Assembly (NCBI GenBank): GCA_002352605.1
Contig: DEIP01000028.1
Span: 1,260-24,068 of the forward strand
Direction: 5' to 3'
From: Desulfobacteraceae bacterium UBA2771
GTDB taxonomy: Bacteria; Desulfobacterota; Desulfobacteria; Desulfobacterales; Desulfosarcinaceae
DNA length: 22,809 nt
Notes under the pieces: generated by a model
What the model saw: only the letters and a program-made list of their open reading frames with translations
Told to the model about the DNA's origin: nothing
The model's database searches: none
Shown here: positions 15,517-22,809 of the stretch, one piece after another
Position numbering within the stretch: position 1 is the first letter of the stretch
How the letters are laid out: every line of letters starts with the position of its first letter
Position numbers and translations under genes: made by a program

Positions 15517-16386
15517 ATGAGAATGCGTCTGTTAACGCCGTTCGTAACCGCCGTCTGCATGGCTGCCATGTCGGTCATGCTCATCATGGCGGCAGTGCCG
15601 CATCGGGCCGGGGCCTACGTTCTCGAAGGCCCCCACATACTCACGCTCACCGCCAAGGCACTGGGAAAGATTACCACCCTCCAGGCCAGCCAGAAGCTGC
15701 TGATCTACCACCAGGCGCCGGAGACAGCGCCGACCGTCTTCGACGAAATCGCCATTTACGTGATGCCGGAACGGTTCCGTTCCGACATCGTTTCCGACCG
15801 GATCCAGCGGACCCACTTGGTATTTGCCGATAGTTCGCTAACGGTAATCGACGGCCGCATGGCCGTTGGGCAAGACCCCTTCGATCTGTACCAGCGTCTG
15901 TTGCGAAGCCGAACCCGGAAGCGCTTGATGCGCACCCTCAACCGGCTGGGGGTTGAAACCGCCATATCCAGCCTGGGGCGGCTGGAGGAAAGGGTGGTCT
16001 TCGTTCTGGGTGCCCGCTATCCCGATGAATCGGTCTCCCAGCTGGCCATCGATAAAGAGACCTTTCTGCCGGTTCGCCTGCTGCTGGTGGAAAAAAGAGC
16101 GGAAGCTCCCGGCCGGCGTCTGGAGATGGTTTACGAGAACTGGCGGAAAGTGCAGAACGGCTGGTTCCCCTTCCAGGTGCGTTTTTCCGTCAATGGTTGC
16201 CCGGCCCGGGAAATTCGGGTGACGGATCTTCGTAACCACCCGGCCATCCCGTCGGCGTTGATGGACCTGGAAGCATTGAAGGCATCGGTGGCGGCGAGCA
16301 GCACCGACACACCCATAGGGAACAAACAGGAAGCGGTGGAGGCCGTGCAGCAGGCCGTGCAGGACTTTCAGAAAAAATTCGAATAG
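15517..16386 (+). CDS. Exported LolA-like (outer-membrane lipoprotein carrier fold) protein, hypothetical
   Basis: The 289-aa product has a clear Sec signal: MRMR, a hydrophobic stretch to about residue 25 and a likely cleavage at HRAGA. The mature part is rich in beta-strand patterns such as FDEIAIYVMPERFRSDIVS, LTVIDGRMAV, VVFVLGARYPDESVSQLAID and MVYENWRKVQNGWFPFQVR. This matches the layout of LolA/LolB-type and outer-membrane lipoprotein-sorting proteins, where a half-barrel binds lipid. The similarity is by pattern only. The C-terminal 35 residues are Ala/Gln/Val-rich and helical. The ATG at 15517 has GAGGGG 9 nt upstream. It lies 13 nt after eno and 83 nt before pyrG. Confidence 0.65.
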   Translation: MRMRLLTPFVTAVCMAAMSVMLIMAAVPHRAGAYVLEGPHILTLTAKALGKITTLQASQKLLIYHQAPETAPTVFDEIAIYVMPERFRSDIVSDRIQRTHLVFADSSLTVIDGRMAVGQDPFDLYQRLLRSRTRKRLMRTLNRLGVETAISSLGRLEERVVFVLGARYPDESVSQLAIDKETFLPVRLLLVEKRAEAPGRRLEMVYENWRKVQNGWFPFQVRFSVNGCPAREIRVTDLRNHPAIPSALMDLEALKASVAASSTDTPIGNKQEAVEAVQQAVQDFQKKFE

Positions 16387-16403
16387 CCGGTTTTCCAAAC
16401 CGG
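16387..16403 (+). repeat. Short hairpin between exported protein gene and pyrG
   Basis: CCGGTTT and AAACCGG form a perfect 7-bp stem with a 3-nt loop directly behind the stop codon of the upstream gene. No U-run follows, so it is more likely an mRNA 3'-end or processing element than a strong terminator. Confidence 0.35.
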
Positions 16404-16469
16404 TCAAATATGGTACAGGCACTCCCGATTCAAGTATCAGGGCAATTAAAGAACGGCTGAGGTTTTTCT

Positions 16470-18128
16470 ATGGGTTATGACACCAAGTACATTTTTGTTA
16501 CCGGGGGCGTCCTCTCATCTCTGGGCAAGGGCTTGGCATCGGCGTCCATCGGCGCCCTGCTGGAGAGCCGTGGTCTGACAGTCACCATACAGAAACTGGA
16601 TCCGTACATCAACGTGGATCCGGGAACCATGAATCCCTTTCAGCACGGCGAGGTCTTTGTCACCGATGACGGCACCGAAACCGATCTGGACCTGGGTCAC
16701 TACGAGCGCTTCACCCACGCCAAGCTGGGCCAGGACAACAACTTCACCACCGGGAAAATCTACTTCAGTGTCATCACCAAAGAACGCAAGGGCGAATACC
16801 TGGGCGGCACAGTGCAAGTCATCCCCCATATCACCGACGAAATCAAAGACAGCATCCGCAAGGCATCCAATGATGTGGATGTGGTCATCGTCGAAATCGG
16901 CGGCACCATCGGCGATATCGAGAGCCTGCCCTTTCTGGAAGCCATCCGCCAGTTCAAAAACGATGCGGGCAAGGACAACGTCATCTACATTCACCTGACC
17001 CTGGTGCCCTACATCGGCACGGCCGGTGAGGTCAAGACCAAGCCTACCCAGCACAGCGTCAAGGAACTGCGCAGCATCGGCATCCAGCCGGACATTCTCT
17101 TGTGCCGCACCGACCGCATGCTCAACCCCGACATCAAGGCCAAAATCGCCATGTTCTGCAATGTGGGCGCGGATGCGGTCATCACGGCCAAGGATGTGAG
17201 CTGCATCTATGAAGTCCCCCTGCTCTTCCACCAGGAAGGTTTGGACAACAAGATCGTCGAGCTGCTCAATATTTGGACCCGTGCCCCCCGTCTGGAGGAC
17301 TGGGAGGCCTTGTGCCGACGCATGGGCGAACCCAGCTTTGATGTCACCATCGCCATCGTGGGCAAGTACGTAGACCTCACCGAATCCTACAAGAGCCTCA
17401 ACGAAGCCCTGATCCACGGTGGAATCCCCAACCAAGCCCGGGTCAACCTGAAATTCATCGACTCGGAAACCCTCGATGCCAACACCTGCAACCAGAGCCT
17501 GGAAGGGGTCGACGGCGTGCTGGTGCCCGGCGGCTTCGGCGCACGGGGGGTGGAAGGCAAAATCTGTGCGGCTCGGCACGCCCGTGAAAACCGGATCCCC
17601 TATTTCGGAATCTGCCTGGGGATGCAGATCGCCGTCATCGAATTCGCCCGGCACATGGCCGGACTGGATGGGGCCGACAGCACCGAATTTGACTCGAACA
17701 CACCCCACCCGGTAATCTACCTCATGGAAAAGTGGTTCGACGATAAATCGGGTACCCTCCAGCAGCGGGATGTCCATTCGGAAAAGGGCGGCACCATGCG
17801 CCTGGGAGCGTACCCCTGTAAGCTGGAAAAAGACACCGTGGCCTACCGGGCCTATGCCGCGGAAACCATTTCCGAACGGCACCGTCACCGCTATGAATTC
17901 AACAACGCCTACATGGAACCGTTGAAAAAAGCAGGCCTCAAGATCGCCGGCATGGCCCCGTCGGGCGAACTGGTGGAGATCGTGGAAATCGAGGATCACC
18001 CGTGGTATCTGGGATGCCAATTCCATCCGGAGTTCAAATCCCGGCCCATGACCCCCCACCCGCTGTTTCGCAGCTTCATCGCCGCGGCCCTGAAGTATTC
18101 GGGCAATCGGGAAATCGAGAAGCAGTAA
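16470..18128 (+). CDS. pyrG: CTP synthase
   Basis: The 552-aa product is a complete PyrG. The N-terminal synthase domain starts KYIFVTGGVLSSLGKG and contains LDPYINVDPGTMNPFQHGEV and IGGTIGDIESLPFLEA. The C-terminal class I glutaminase domain has the nucleophile Cys in FGICLGMQ (about residue 382) and the His-Glu pair in CQFHPEF. It makes CTP from UTP, ATP and glutamine-derived ammonia. GAGGT lies 6 nt before the ATG. The length equals the family norm (about 540-550). It follows the exported protein gene on the same strand. Confidence 0.97.
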   Translation: MGYDTKYIFVTGGVLSSLGKGLASASIGALLESRGLTVTIQKLDPYINVDPGTMNPFQHGEVFVTDDGTETDLDLGHYERFTHAKLGQDNNFTTGKIYFSVITKERKGEYLGGTVQVIPHITDEIKDSIRKASNDVDVVIVEIGGTIGDIESLPFLEAIRQFKNDAGKDNVIYIHLTLVPYIGTAGEVKTKPTQHSVKELRSIGIQPDILLCRTDRMLNPDIKAKIAMFCNVGADAVITAKDVSCIYEVPLLFHQEGLDNKIVELLNIWTRAPRLEDWEALCRRMGEPSFDVTIAIVGKYVDLTESYKSLNEALIHGGIPNQARVNLKFIDSETLDANTCNQSLEGVDGVLVPGGFGARGVEGKICAARHARENRIPYFGICLGMQIAVIEFARHMAGLDGADSTEFDSNTPHPVIYLMEKWFDDKSGTLQQRDVHSEKGGTMRLGAYPCKLEKDTVAYRAYAAETISERHRHRYEFNNAYMEPLKKAGLKIAGMAPSGELVEIVEIEDHPWYLGCQFHPEFKSRPMTPHPLFRSFIAAALKYSGNREIEKQ

Positions 18129-18132
18129 AAAC

Positions 18133-18159
18133 TGGAAACCCACTTTCCACACCCTTTTT
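18133..18159 (+). terminator. Weak terminator candidate after pyrG
   Basis: TGGAAA and TTTCCA form a 6-bp stem around CCCAC, followed after 5 nt by TTTTT (18155-18159). The stem is short and the gap to the U-run is long, so termination may be partial. A second hairpin, GGCACGA/TCGTGCC (18239-18259), lies further on and may add to it. Confidence 0.35.
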
Positions 18160-18298
18160 GCGCGAGCCCTAAGGGAAATGGTGACGGGGTCGGAGATTTT
18201 TTTCTGAAAACAGTCGGAGCTCACAAAAACAGATGTCCGGCACGAAATGAGATCGTGCCTTAATTAGAATTGCCGGGTTGTTGGGCTTGGGCTTCGGC

Positions 18299-18326
18299 TT
18301 GACTTTCCCGGCATACCCTATATTAT
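18299..18326 (+). promoter_or_regulatory. Sigma70-type promoter of the cyd operon
   Basis: TTGACT (18299-18304) and TATTAT (18321-18326) are separated by 16 nt, each one base from consensus. The transcription start would be near 18333, giving a leader of about 55 nt before cydA. Two GGGCTT repeats plus CGGCTT (18283-18300) run up to the -35, and a TGCCGGG/CCCGGCA inverted repeat (18271-18277 and 18307-18313) brackets it, so a regulator could bind here. Confidence 0.6.
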
Positions 18327-18388
18327 GCCTGCTAAATGTTTGCTCCCTTCCGTCTGACAACCCATCTAAATCCGTCGAGGTAATCTCC

Positions 18389-19795
18389 ATGTTTTCCCAC
18401 CTTGATCCCGTATTTCTGGCACGTGCCCAGTTTGCCTTTACTGTGGCCTACCACATCACCTTCCCGGCGTTTACCATCGGCCTGGCCAGCTGGCTGGCCG
18501 TGGTGGAGTGGCGCTGGCTTAAAACCGGAAACCCGCTGTACGAGCAGATCTACCGCATGTGGGTGAAAATTTTTGCCGTGACCTTCGGCATGGGCGTGGT
18601 CACCGGGGTGGTGCTCTCCTATCAGTTCGGTACCAACTGGTCGGTCTTTGCCGATAAGGTGGGCAACGTGCTGGGACCGCTTTTGGGTTACGAGGTGCTC
18701 ACCGCCTTTTTTCTGGAAGCCTCTTTTCTGGGCATCATGCTTTTCGGCTGGGATCGGGTAAGCAAAAAGATGCACTTTGCCGCCACGGTAATCGTGGCGG
18801 TGGGTACGCTGCTTTCGGCCTTCTGGATCCTTTCCGCCAACAGTTGGATGCAGACCCCGGCGGGATTTCGTGTGGGGGCCGACGGCCTGCTCTATCCCAC
18901 CGATTGGATTCAGGTGATTTTCAACCCCTCCTTTCCCTACCGCTTGGTCCACATGGTTACCGCGGCCTACCTGACCACGGCATTCGTGGTGGGTGGCGTC
19001 GGCGGCTACTACCTGTGGCGGGGCCTACACATCAAACAGGCCCGGATCATGCTGGGTATGGCCATGATCATGGCCATTTTCGTGGCCCCCATGCAGCTTC
19101 TTTTCGGTGATCTGCACGGCCTGAACACCTTCAAGCACCAGCCGATCAAGGTGGCGGCCATGGAGGGGATCTGGAATACGGAGCGAGGGGCCGCGATGCG
19201 ACTCTTCGCCTGGCCGGATCAGATCGAGGAGCGAAACAGATTTGAGATTGCCGTTCCCAAACTTTCCAGCCTCATCCTCACCCATGATCTCGATGGCGAG
19301 GTGAAGGGGCTCAAATCATGGCCCCGGGGAGACCGTCCGCCCGTGGCCGTGGTATTTTGGACTTTCCGCATCATGTTTGCCATCGGCGGACTGATGATTG
19401 TCACCGGCCTGGCGGCCATGGTGCTCCATTTTCGTAAAGCGCTGTTTACCACCCGCTGGTTTCATCTGTGGTGCGTCGCCATGACACCTTCCGGTTTCGT
19501 GGCCGTTGTAGCCGGCTGGTTTGTCACCGAGGTGGGGCGGCAGCCCTTCATCGTCCAAGATGTATTGCGGACCTCGGATAGCGTCTCGCCTGTGGCGGCC
19601 GGGTCCGTCGCCATCTCCCTGGCCGCATTTGTCGTCACCTACGGCCTGGTGTTTACGGCAGGTGCCTATTACATTCTCCAACTGATCGGCAAGGGGCCTG
19701 ACATTGCCGAAGGAGATGCTTATGGACGTCACGGCGTAAAGGAACCGCCCCTGGTCACGGACATCACTGCCCAGACAGGAGGACAAGATGTTTAG
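18389..19795 (+). CDS. cydA: Cytochrome bd ubiquinol oxidase subunit I
   Basis: The 468-aa membrane protein carries the CydA hallmarks. The axial His of the high-spin haem lies in FTVAYHITFPAF (His22), the haem b558 His in FPYRLVHM, and its Met partner in RIMFAIGG. LGYEVLTAFFLEASFLG holds the conserved glutamates, WILSANSWMQTPAGF follows, and GRQPFIVQDVLRT is the family signature. It oxidises quinol and reduces O2 to water at the inner membrane. At 468 aa it is shorter than E. coli CydA (about 520), as in the short Q-loop (CIO-like) class. The ATG at 18389 has GAGGT 7 nt upstream; the open frame 5' of it runs through the promoter. It overlaps cydB by 8 nt. In a presumed strict anaerobe it serves O2 removal. 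Confidence 0.95.
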   Translation: MFSHLDPVFLARAQFAFTVAYHITFPAFTIGLASWLAVVEWRWLKTGNPLYEQIYRMWVKIFAVTFGMGVVTGVVLSYQFGTNWSVFADKVGNVLGPLLGYEVLTAFFLEASFLGIMLFGWDRVSKKMHFAATVIVAVGTLLSAFWILSANSWMQTPAGFRVGADGLLYPTDWIQVIFNPSFPYRLVHMVTAAYLTTAFVVGGVGGYYLWRGLHIKQARIMLGMAMIMAIFVAPMQLLFGDLHGLNTFKHQPIKVAAMEGIWNTERGAAMRLFAWPDQIEERNRFEIAVPKLSSLILTHDLDGEVKGLKSWPRGDRPPVAVVFWTFRIMFAIGGLMIVTGLAAMVLHFRKALFTTRWFHLWCVAMTPSGFVAVVAGWFVTEVGRQPFIVQDVLRTSDSVSPVAAGSVAISLAAFVVTYGLVFTAGAYYILQLIGKGPDIAEGDAYGRHGVKEPPLVTDITAQTGGQDV

Positions 19796-20813
19796 TTTCG
19801 AAAGTTTTTTGGATCTGCCGCTCGTTTGGTATTCACTGATCGGCACGGCCATCTTCCTGTATATCCTGCTGGATGGCTTCGACCTGGGGGTGGGTATTCT
19901 TTTTCCCTTTGCCCCTACGGACCAGTGCCGGGACCGCATGATGAACTCCGTTGCCCCTTTCTGGGACGGAAATGAAACCTGGCTGGTGCTGGGCGGCGGC
20001 GGGCTGTTCGCCGCCTTTCCCCTGGCCTACGCCATTCTCATGCCGGCCTTTTACATGCCTATCATCCTGATGCTGCTGGGGCTGGTCTTCCGCGGGGTGG
20101 CTTTCGAGTTTCGTTTTAAGGCCACCGGCAACTCCAAGCGCATCTGGGACTACTCCTTCCACTTCGGTTCTCTGGTGGCCACCTTCATGCAGGGTGTGGT
20201 CCTGGGCACCTTCGTTCACGGCATTGCCGTAGACGGCCGTAATTTTTCCGGCGGCCCCTTGGATTGGCTGAACGCCTTCAGCATGATGACCGGTGTGGCC
20301 CTGGTGACCGGATATGCCCTTTTGGGTGCCACCTGGACGATCATGAAAACCGAAGACACGACCCAGGCGTGGGCGCGCCGATGCGCGCGATACGTGATGC
20401 TGTTCGTGGCTCTGTTCATGGGGTTGGTCAGTCTGGCCATGCCGCTGATGAACAGTGACATCAAAGCCCTGTGGTTCAGCCTGCCCAACTTCTATTTCCT
20501 GCAGCCCATGCCCATCCTCTCGGTGGTCTTTTTCATCATGCTCTGGCGGGACCTGCGTACGGAGCGGGAGTTTCGACCCTTTTGTCTCACCCTGGGTGTT
20601 TTTTTGATGAACTACATCGGTATCGGGGTGAGCACCTGGCCTTGGCTGGTGCCCTTTCAGGTAACCCTGTGGGATGCCGCCGCCGCACCGGAATCCCAGT
20701 CCCTGCTTCTCGTCGGCACGGTGTTTCTGCTGCCTTGCATCCTGGCCTATACCGCTTACTGCTTTTACGTATTCCGGGGCAAGGCCTCCCACGAACACGA
20801 TGCGGTTTACTGA
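19788..20813 (+). CDS. cydB: Cytochrome bd ubiquinol oxidase subunit II
   Basis: The 341-aa product shows many hydrophobic segments and CydB signatures near its start: LLDGFDLGVGILFPF and APFWDGNETWLVLGGGGLFAAFPLAYA. These are followed by GLVFRGVAFEFR, also conserved. CydB pairs with CydA to hold the oxidase in the membrane. The ATG at 19788 sits inside the last codons of cydA with GGAGG 5 nt upstream, giving coupled translation. Its last 14 nt overlap the start of a 37-codon ORF encoding a single membrane helix. Confidence 0.94.
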   Translation: MFSFESFLDLPLVWYSLIGTAIFLYILLDGFDLGVGILFPFAPTDQCRDRMMNSVAPFWDGNETWLVLGGGGLFAAFPLAYAILMPAFYMPIILMLLGLVFRGVAFEFRFKATGNSKRIWDYSFHFGSLVATFMQGVVLGTFVHGIAVDGRNFSGGPLDWLNAFSMMTGVALVTGYALLGATWTIMKTEDTTQAWARRCARYVMLFVALFMGLVSLAMPLMNSDIKALWFSLPNFYFLQPMPILSVVFFIMLWRDLRTEREFRPFCLTLGVFLMNYIGIGVSTWPWLVPFQVTLWDAAAAPESQSLLLVGTVFLLPCILAYTAYCFYVFRGKASHEHDAVY

Positions 20814-20913
20814 CAAACAGCGCCAGTGGTTGTGGTTCGCCGGCCTGTTTATCGGCGGAATGGCTGCCATGCTGGTGCTGGCCGGAGTGGTACGACTGAT
20901 GCTGGGGATGTAG
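20800..20913 (+). CDS. 37-aa single-helix protein after cydB, CydX-like / DUF2474-like small subunit
   Basis: The ATG at 20800 overlaps the cydB stop (ATGCGGTTTACTGA) and opens a 37-codon frame ending at 20913. The peptide starts MRFTDKQRQWLW and continues as one hydrophobic helix ending VVRLMLGM. Small subunits of this size and topology (CydX, and the DUF2474 proteins that follow CIO-type cydB) bind the bd oxidase and stabilise its haems. The tail resembles DUF2474 by eye. There is no good ribosome-binding site, so translation would depend on coupling to cydB. Family membership is inferred from size, topology and position. Confidence 0.7.
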   Translation: MRFTDKQRQWLWFAGLFIGGMAAMLVLAGVVRLMLGM

Positions 20914-20958
20914 ATGATGTAGAACTTCAATACCCGTTTCAACTATAGGAAGGTTGCC

Positions 20959-21717
20959 ATGAGTAGTCATACAACAGACGATATCGAAAGTACCAACCCA
21001 GATGAACCGGTACGATGGGTTACCGATCCGATTTCTTTGGATAAACTCAGAATTACACCGGGACACGATCAAGCGGCCAACCAATTGGCGCCCATCCTTC
21101 TCGATGCGCTTCAGACTTACGAGAAAGTCATATTTGCTGCCGGAGGAGAATCCGGAACGGGAAAAAGCGAGATCGCCTACCTTGTGGGGGAAATGCTTAA
21201 AAAACAGGGGGTCCCAATCATTGCGTGGTCGTTTGACAATGCCTATGTGACCACACCCGACGAACGGGAAGAGAAGAGAGCCCAAGATTACGATAACAAC
21301 GTTGGCTTAAATGAAATGAACGGATCCAGAATTGAAGCGGTGATGTCCGCTTTTGAGCAAGACCGGCCGATCACGGTGCCGATTGTCATTATCCAGGCAG
21401 ACGGTTCCCGGCCGACCAAGCAGATCACCCTGGATATGCAAGATAAGCGGGTGTTGATTGTCGACGGCCTCTACGCGGCATTAATTGGGCAGATGAGGAC
21501 CCGCGACAATAAAGCAACCCGTATTGTTGTGATGAACGAAAAGCGATTCGACCTCAATGCTCAAAAAGAGAGAGGAAAGGAAAAGGTAAACGAACACCGC
21601 ATGAAGGTTCTTGAAAGAGAGTGCCGTGCGGTAAGATCGCTGTGGCCCTACGTCACCCACAAAATTTCCGAAGATTGGCGGGTTTCCGCCATACCCATAG
21701 GGAATAATCAGTCATGA
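20959..21717 (+). CDS. Uridine-kinase/phosphoribulokinase-like P-loop protein of unknown substrate
   Basis: The 252-aa product has a Walker A motif GGESGTGKSE (residues 62-71). It is followed by the pattern of the uridine kinase/PRK family: WSFDNAYVTTPDE (where that family has DxYY), then NGSRIEAVMSAFEQDRPITV (compare the acceptor-site region ending in K-P-I-x-x-P) and RVLIVDGLYAAL (compare IVEGI). The last 60 residues are charged and helical. It should phosphorylate a small molecule, but the substrate is not evident and the acceptor-site residues differ from true uridine kinases. AGGAAGG lies 5 nt before the ATG. It begins 45 nt after the small cyd ORF and could be co-transcribed, but its codons are visibly more AT-rich than cydAB, suggesting a different history. 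Remnant-like DNA follows. Confidence 0.75.
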   Translation: MSSHTTDDIESTNPDEPVRWVTDPISLDKLRITPGHDQAANQLAPILLDALQTYEKVIFAAGGESGTGKSEIAYLVGEMLKKQGVPIIAWSFDNAYVTTPDEREEKRAQDYDNNVGLNEMNGSRIEAVMSAFEQDRPITVPIVIIQADGSRPTKQITLDMQDKRVLIVDGLYAALIGQMRTRDNKATRIVVMNEKRFDLNAQKERGKEKVNEHRMKVLERECRAVRSLWPYVTHKISEDWRVSAIPIGNNQS

Positions 21718-22125
21718 CCGAAAAGTCGCTGTTGATCCACCGATTTATCCGTACTTTTTTTGTTTGACAGCCGTCCAGGAGCATTTTAGCATTACAGACA
21801 AGCCGCAATCATCGGCTTGGTTTCCAGCGTCGCGGTCGATGCGGATGCTCCCGGCTCCTTTTTGGATCTGCCGCCACTATCATCTCCTTGGGTTCAGCCT
21901 GGGGCTTGTTCTGGAAAATGTGAAGATGAGAAGCGGCACGACCTACCTGGCGGCGGAGCTCAAGGAAAAGGAAGATGCCTTGGCAGCTGCCGGCTGCAAC
22001 ATACTGGTGCTGAGCCGTGGGGGTAGGAAAAGTGACCCATTTTTTCACTCGGAGCGTCTATGCCCGCGTGGTAGCCCGCCCTGCGCGGCGTTACCATTTG
22101 CGTTGCTACTTGAAAGGAGGAGGAG
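21718..22125. other. About 400 nt without a trustworthy gene; possible gene remnant
   Basis: A 17-codon frame (ATG at 21714, overlapping the kinase stop) soon ends. A plus-strand frame open from 21764 to 22147 has a stretch near 21900-22020 that looks coding-like (VKMRSGTTYLAAELKEKEDA and then AAGCNILVLSRGG). Its two ends look random, and its start would be a TTG with no ribosome-binding site. I see no recognisable domain. The simplest reading is a decayed gene or fragments of one. Confidence 0.35.
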
Positions 22126-22700
22126 ATGGCATCTGAAAACAGGATAAACATCGACATCTTCAAGGCCGTGACCGGTCTGTTGAGCACAGTGAAGACATAG
22201 ACGTGATGTCTAACCACCTGGCCCAATTGCTCATCGCCGGCCTGGATATCAAAGGATGTGCCATTTTCGTGCTCAATGCGGTTACCGAGGAGTTGGAGAT
22301 TCTGGCCAGCTTCGGCCTTTCGGTCAAGTATCTGACCAAGGGACCGCTGAACACGCCCAAGAGCATTAATGAAACCTTTCAGGGCAATCCGGTGGTGATT
22401 GCGGATGTCGGCAAAAAGAACAAGAGCCTGCAATATCCGGACGAGGCACGCAGAGAGGGCATCGCCGCCATCGTATCCTTGCCCATCGTCCACCTCGGTG
22501 AGGTGGTCGGTGTGCTGCGACTGTACCATTACAAACCGTGGAAGGTTTCGGATCAGGATCTGGAGTCATTACAGATTCTGGCAGGCATCATCGGCCTGGC
22601 CATGACCTACACACGATTCCATAACAGCATCCATGCCATCGCCGAGGTGCTGGGGCACACCTTTCAGGTGGCGCTGACCCCGAAGTGGAGAAAGCGATGA
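22126..22700 (+). pseudogene. GAF-domain protein gene interrupted by a one-base frameshift
   Basis: A very strong ribosome-binding site (AAAGGAGGAGG) precedes the ATG at 22126, but the frame stops after 24 codons at 22198-22200. The next frame, entered at 22176, continues without break to 22700 and gives a GAF domain: VMSNHLAQLLIAGLDIKGCA, FVLNAVTEELEILASFGLS, then VVIADVGKKNK, GIAAIVSLPIVHLGEVVGVL and a final helical part. Reading MASENRINIDIFKAVT in frame 1 and then SVEHSEDIDVMSNHLAQLL in the second frame restores one protein of about 190 aa. One base seems lost at ACCGG (22171-22175), where ACCCGG would restore the frame. GAF domains bind small ligands; the function here is unknown. An alternative is that only the part from the GTG at 22203 is made. 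Sequencing error cannot be excluded. Confidence 0.65.
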
Positions 22701-22719
22701 GGTGGATAGGTTGAAGGCG

Positions 22720-22809
22720 TTTGGAATGAATGGGATCTTATCATCCAGGAAGGTTGCATTCAAGGTTTTCCCGCCCTCCATGACAAACTGCTCGGACAGG
22801 GCGTAGCCC
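22720..22809 (-). pseudogene. C-terminal fragment of a molybdenum hydroxylase (xanthine dehydrogenase family) large subunit
   Basis: Read on the minus strand from the window edge, the frame gives GYALSEQFVMEGGKTLNATF and then LDDKIPFIPN. This resembles the G-x-A-L-x-E ... N-x-x-F-x-D-Y-x-I-P segment near the C-terminus of molybdopterin-binding subunits of the XDH/aldehyde oxidoreductase family. In intact proteins a glycine-rich stretch with GAKGVGE and about 80 more residues follow. Here the similarity fades at about 22720 and the frame runs on as an antisense reading of the GAF gene to 22569. The gene therefore appears truncated at its 3' end, while its 5' part lies beyond the window. The family call rests on about 30 residues. 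Confidence 0.45.

Noticed and set aside
16515..18224. 569-codon open frame on the minus strand opposite pyrG
   Set aside because: Antisense of complete CTP synthase; composition is the mirror of that gene and no family motif is visible.
18239..18259. GGCACGA/TCGTGCC hairpin as a strong pyrG terminator
   Set aside because: The stem is good but only TTAATT follows, and it lies 110 nt after the stop; kept only as a possible helper of the first hairpin.
22060..22095. CCGCG/CGCGG dyad as a recombination (attC-like) site
   Set aside because: Only a 5-bp stem, no integron-type core sites and no integrase in the window.

Overview
The window looks like chromosomal DNA of an anaerobic, GC-rich Gram-negative bacterium, most likely a sulfate-reducing deltaproteobacterium (Desulfobacterota, Desulfosarcina/Desulfococcus-like). 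The signs are a ferredoxin-rich split glutamate synthase, a Desulfovibrio-type hybrid cluster protein with a FNR/HcpR-like regulator, and a cytochrome bd oxidase with a short CydA. This placement is inference from gene content; there is no rRNA, tRNA, CRISPR array or insertion sequence in the window.

Layout. (1) 115-5251, minus strand: a three-gene glutamate synthase operon (glutaminase, FMN subunit, then a GXGXG/FAD/ferredoxin fusion). A strong hairpin plus U-tract lies in its leader, 31 nt before the first start codon. (2) 5663-8575, plus strand: glnE, divergent from that operon, so one about 400-nt control region serves two nitrogen-assimilation units. (3) 8598-11891, minus strand: an apparent hcp / zinc-ribbon HD phosphohydrolase / ferredoxin-fusion operon, with a divergent Crp/Fnr-family gene (12197-12889) and an FNR-like box (11968-11981) upstream of hcp. 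Together they look like a nitrosative-stress unit. (4) 12908-14003, minus strand: a TenI/ThiE-like protein and a small unrecognised lysine-rich protein. (5) 14226-18128, plus strand: enolase, an exported LolA-like protein and CTP synthase. (6) 18389-20913, plus strand: cydA, cydB and a 37-aa one-helix protein overlapping the end of cydB, probably a CydX-like small subunit; a good sigma70-type promoter precedes cydA. (7) 20959-22809: a more AT-rich uridine-kinase-like P-loop protein, then a degraded stretch holding about 400 nt with no gene I trust, a GAF-domain gene broken by a one-base frameshift, and the tail of a molybdenum hydroxylase (XDH-family) gene on the minus strand.

How the parts fit. 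Regions 1 and 2 control ammonium assimilation: glutamate synthase makes glutamate from glutamine and 2-oxoglutarate, and GlnE switches glutamine synthetase by adenylylation. Regions 3 and 6 protect an anaerobe against NO/hydroxylamine and O2. The least explained elements are the attenuator-like hairpin before the glutamate synthase genes, the HD and ferredoxin-fusion partners of hcp, the tiny ORF after cydB, and the P-loop kinase followed by gene remnants.
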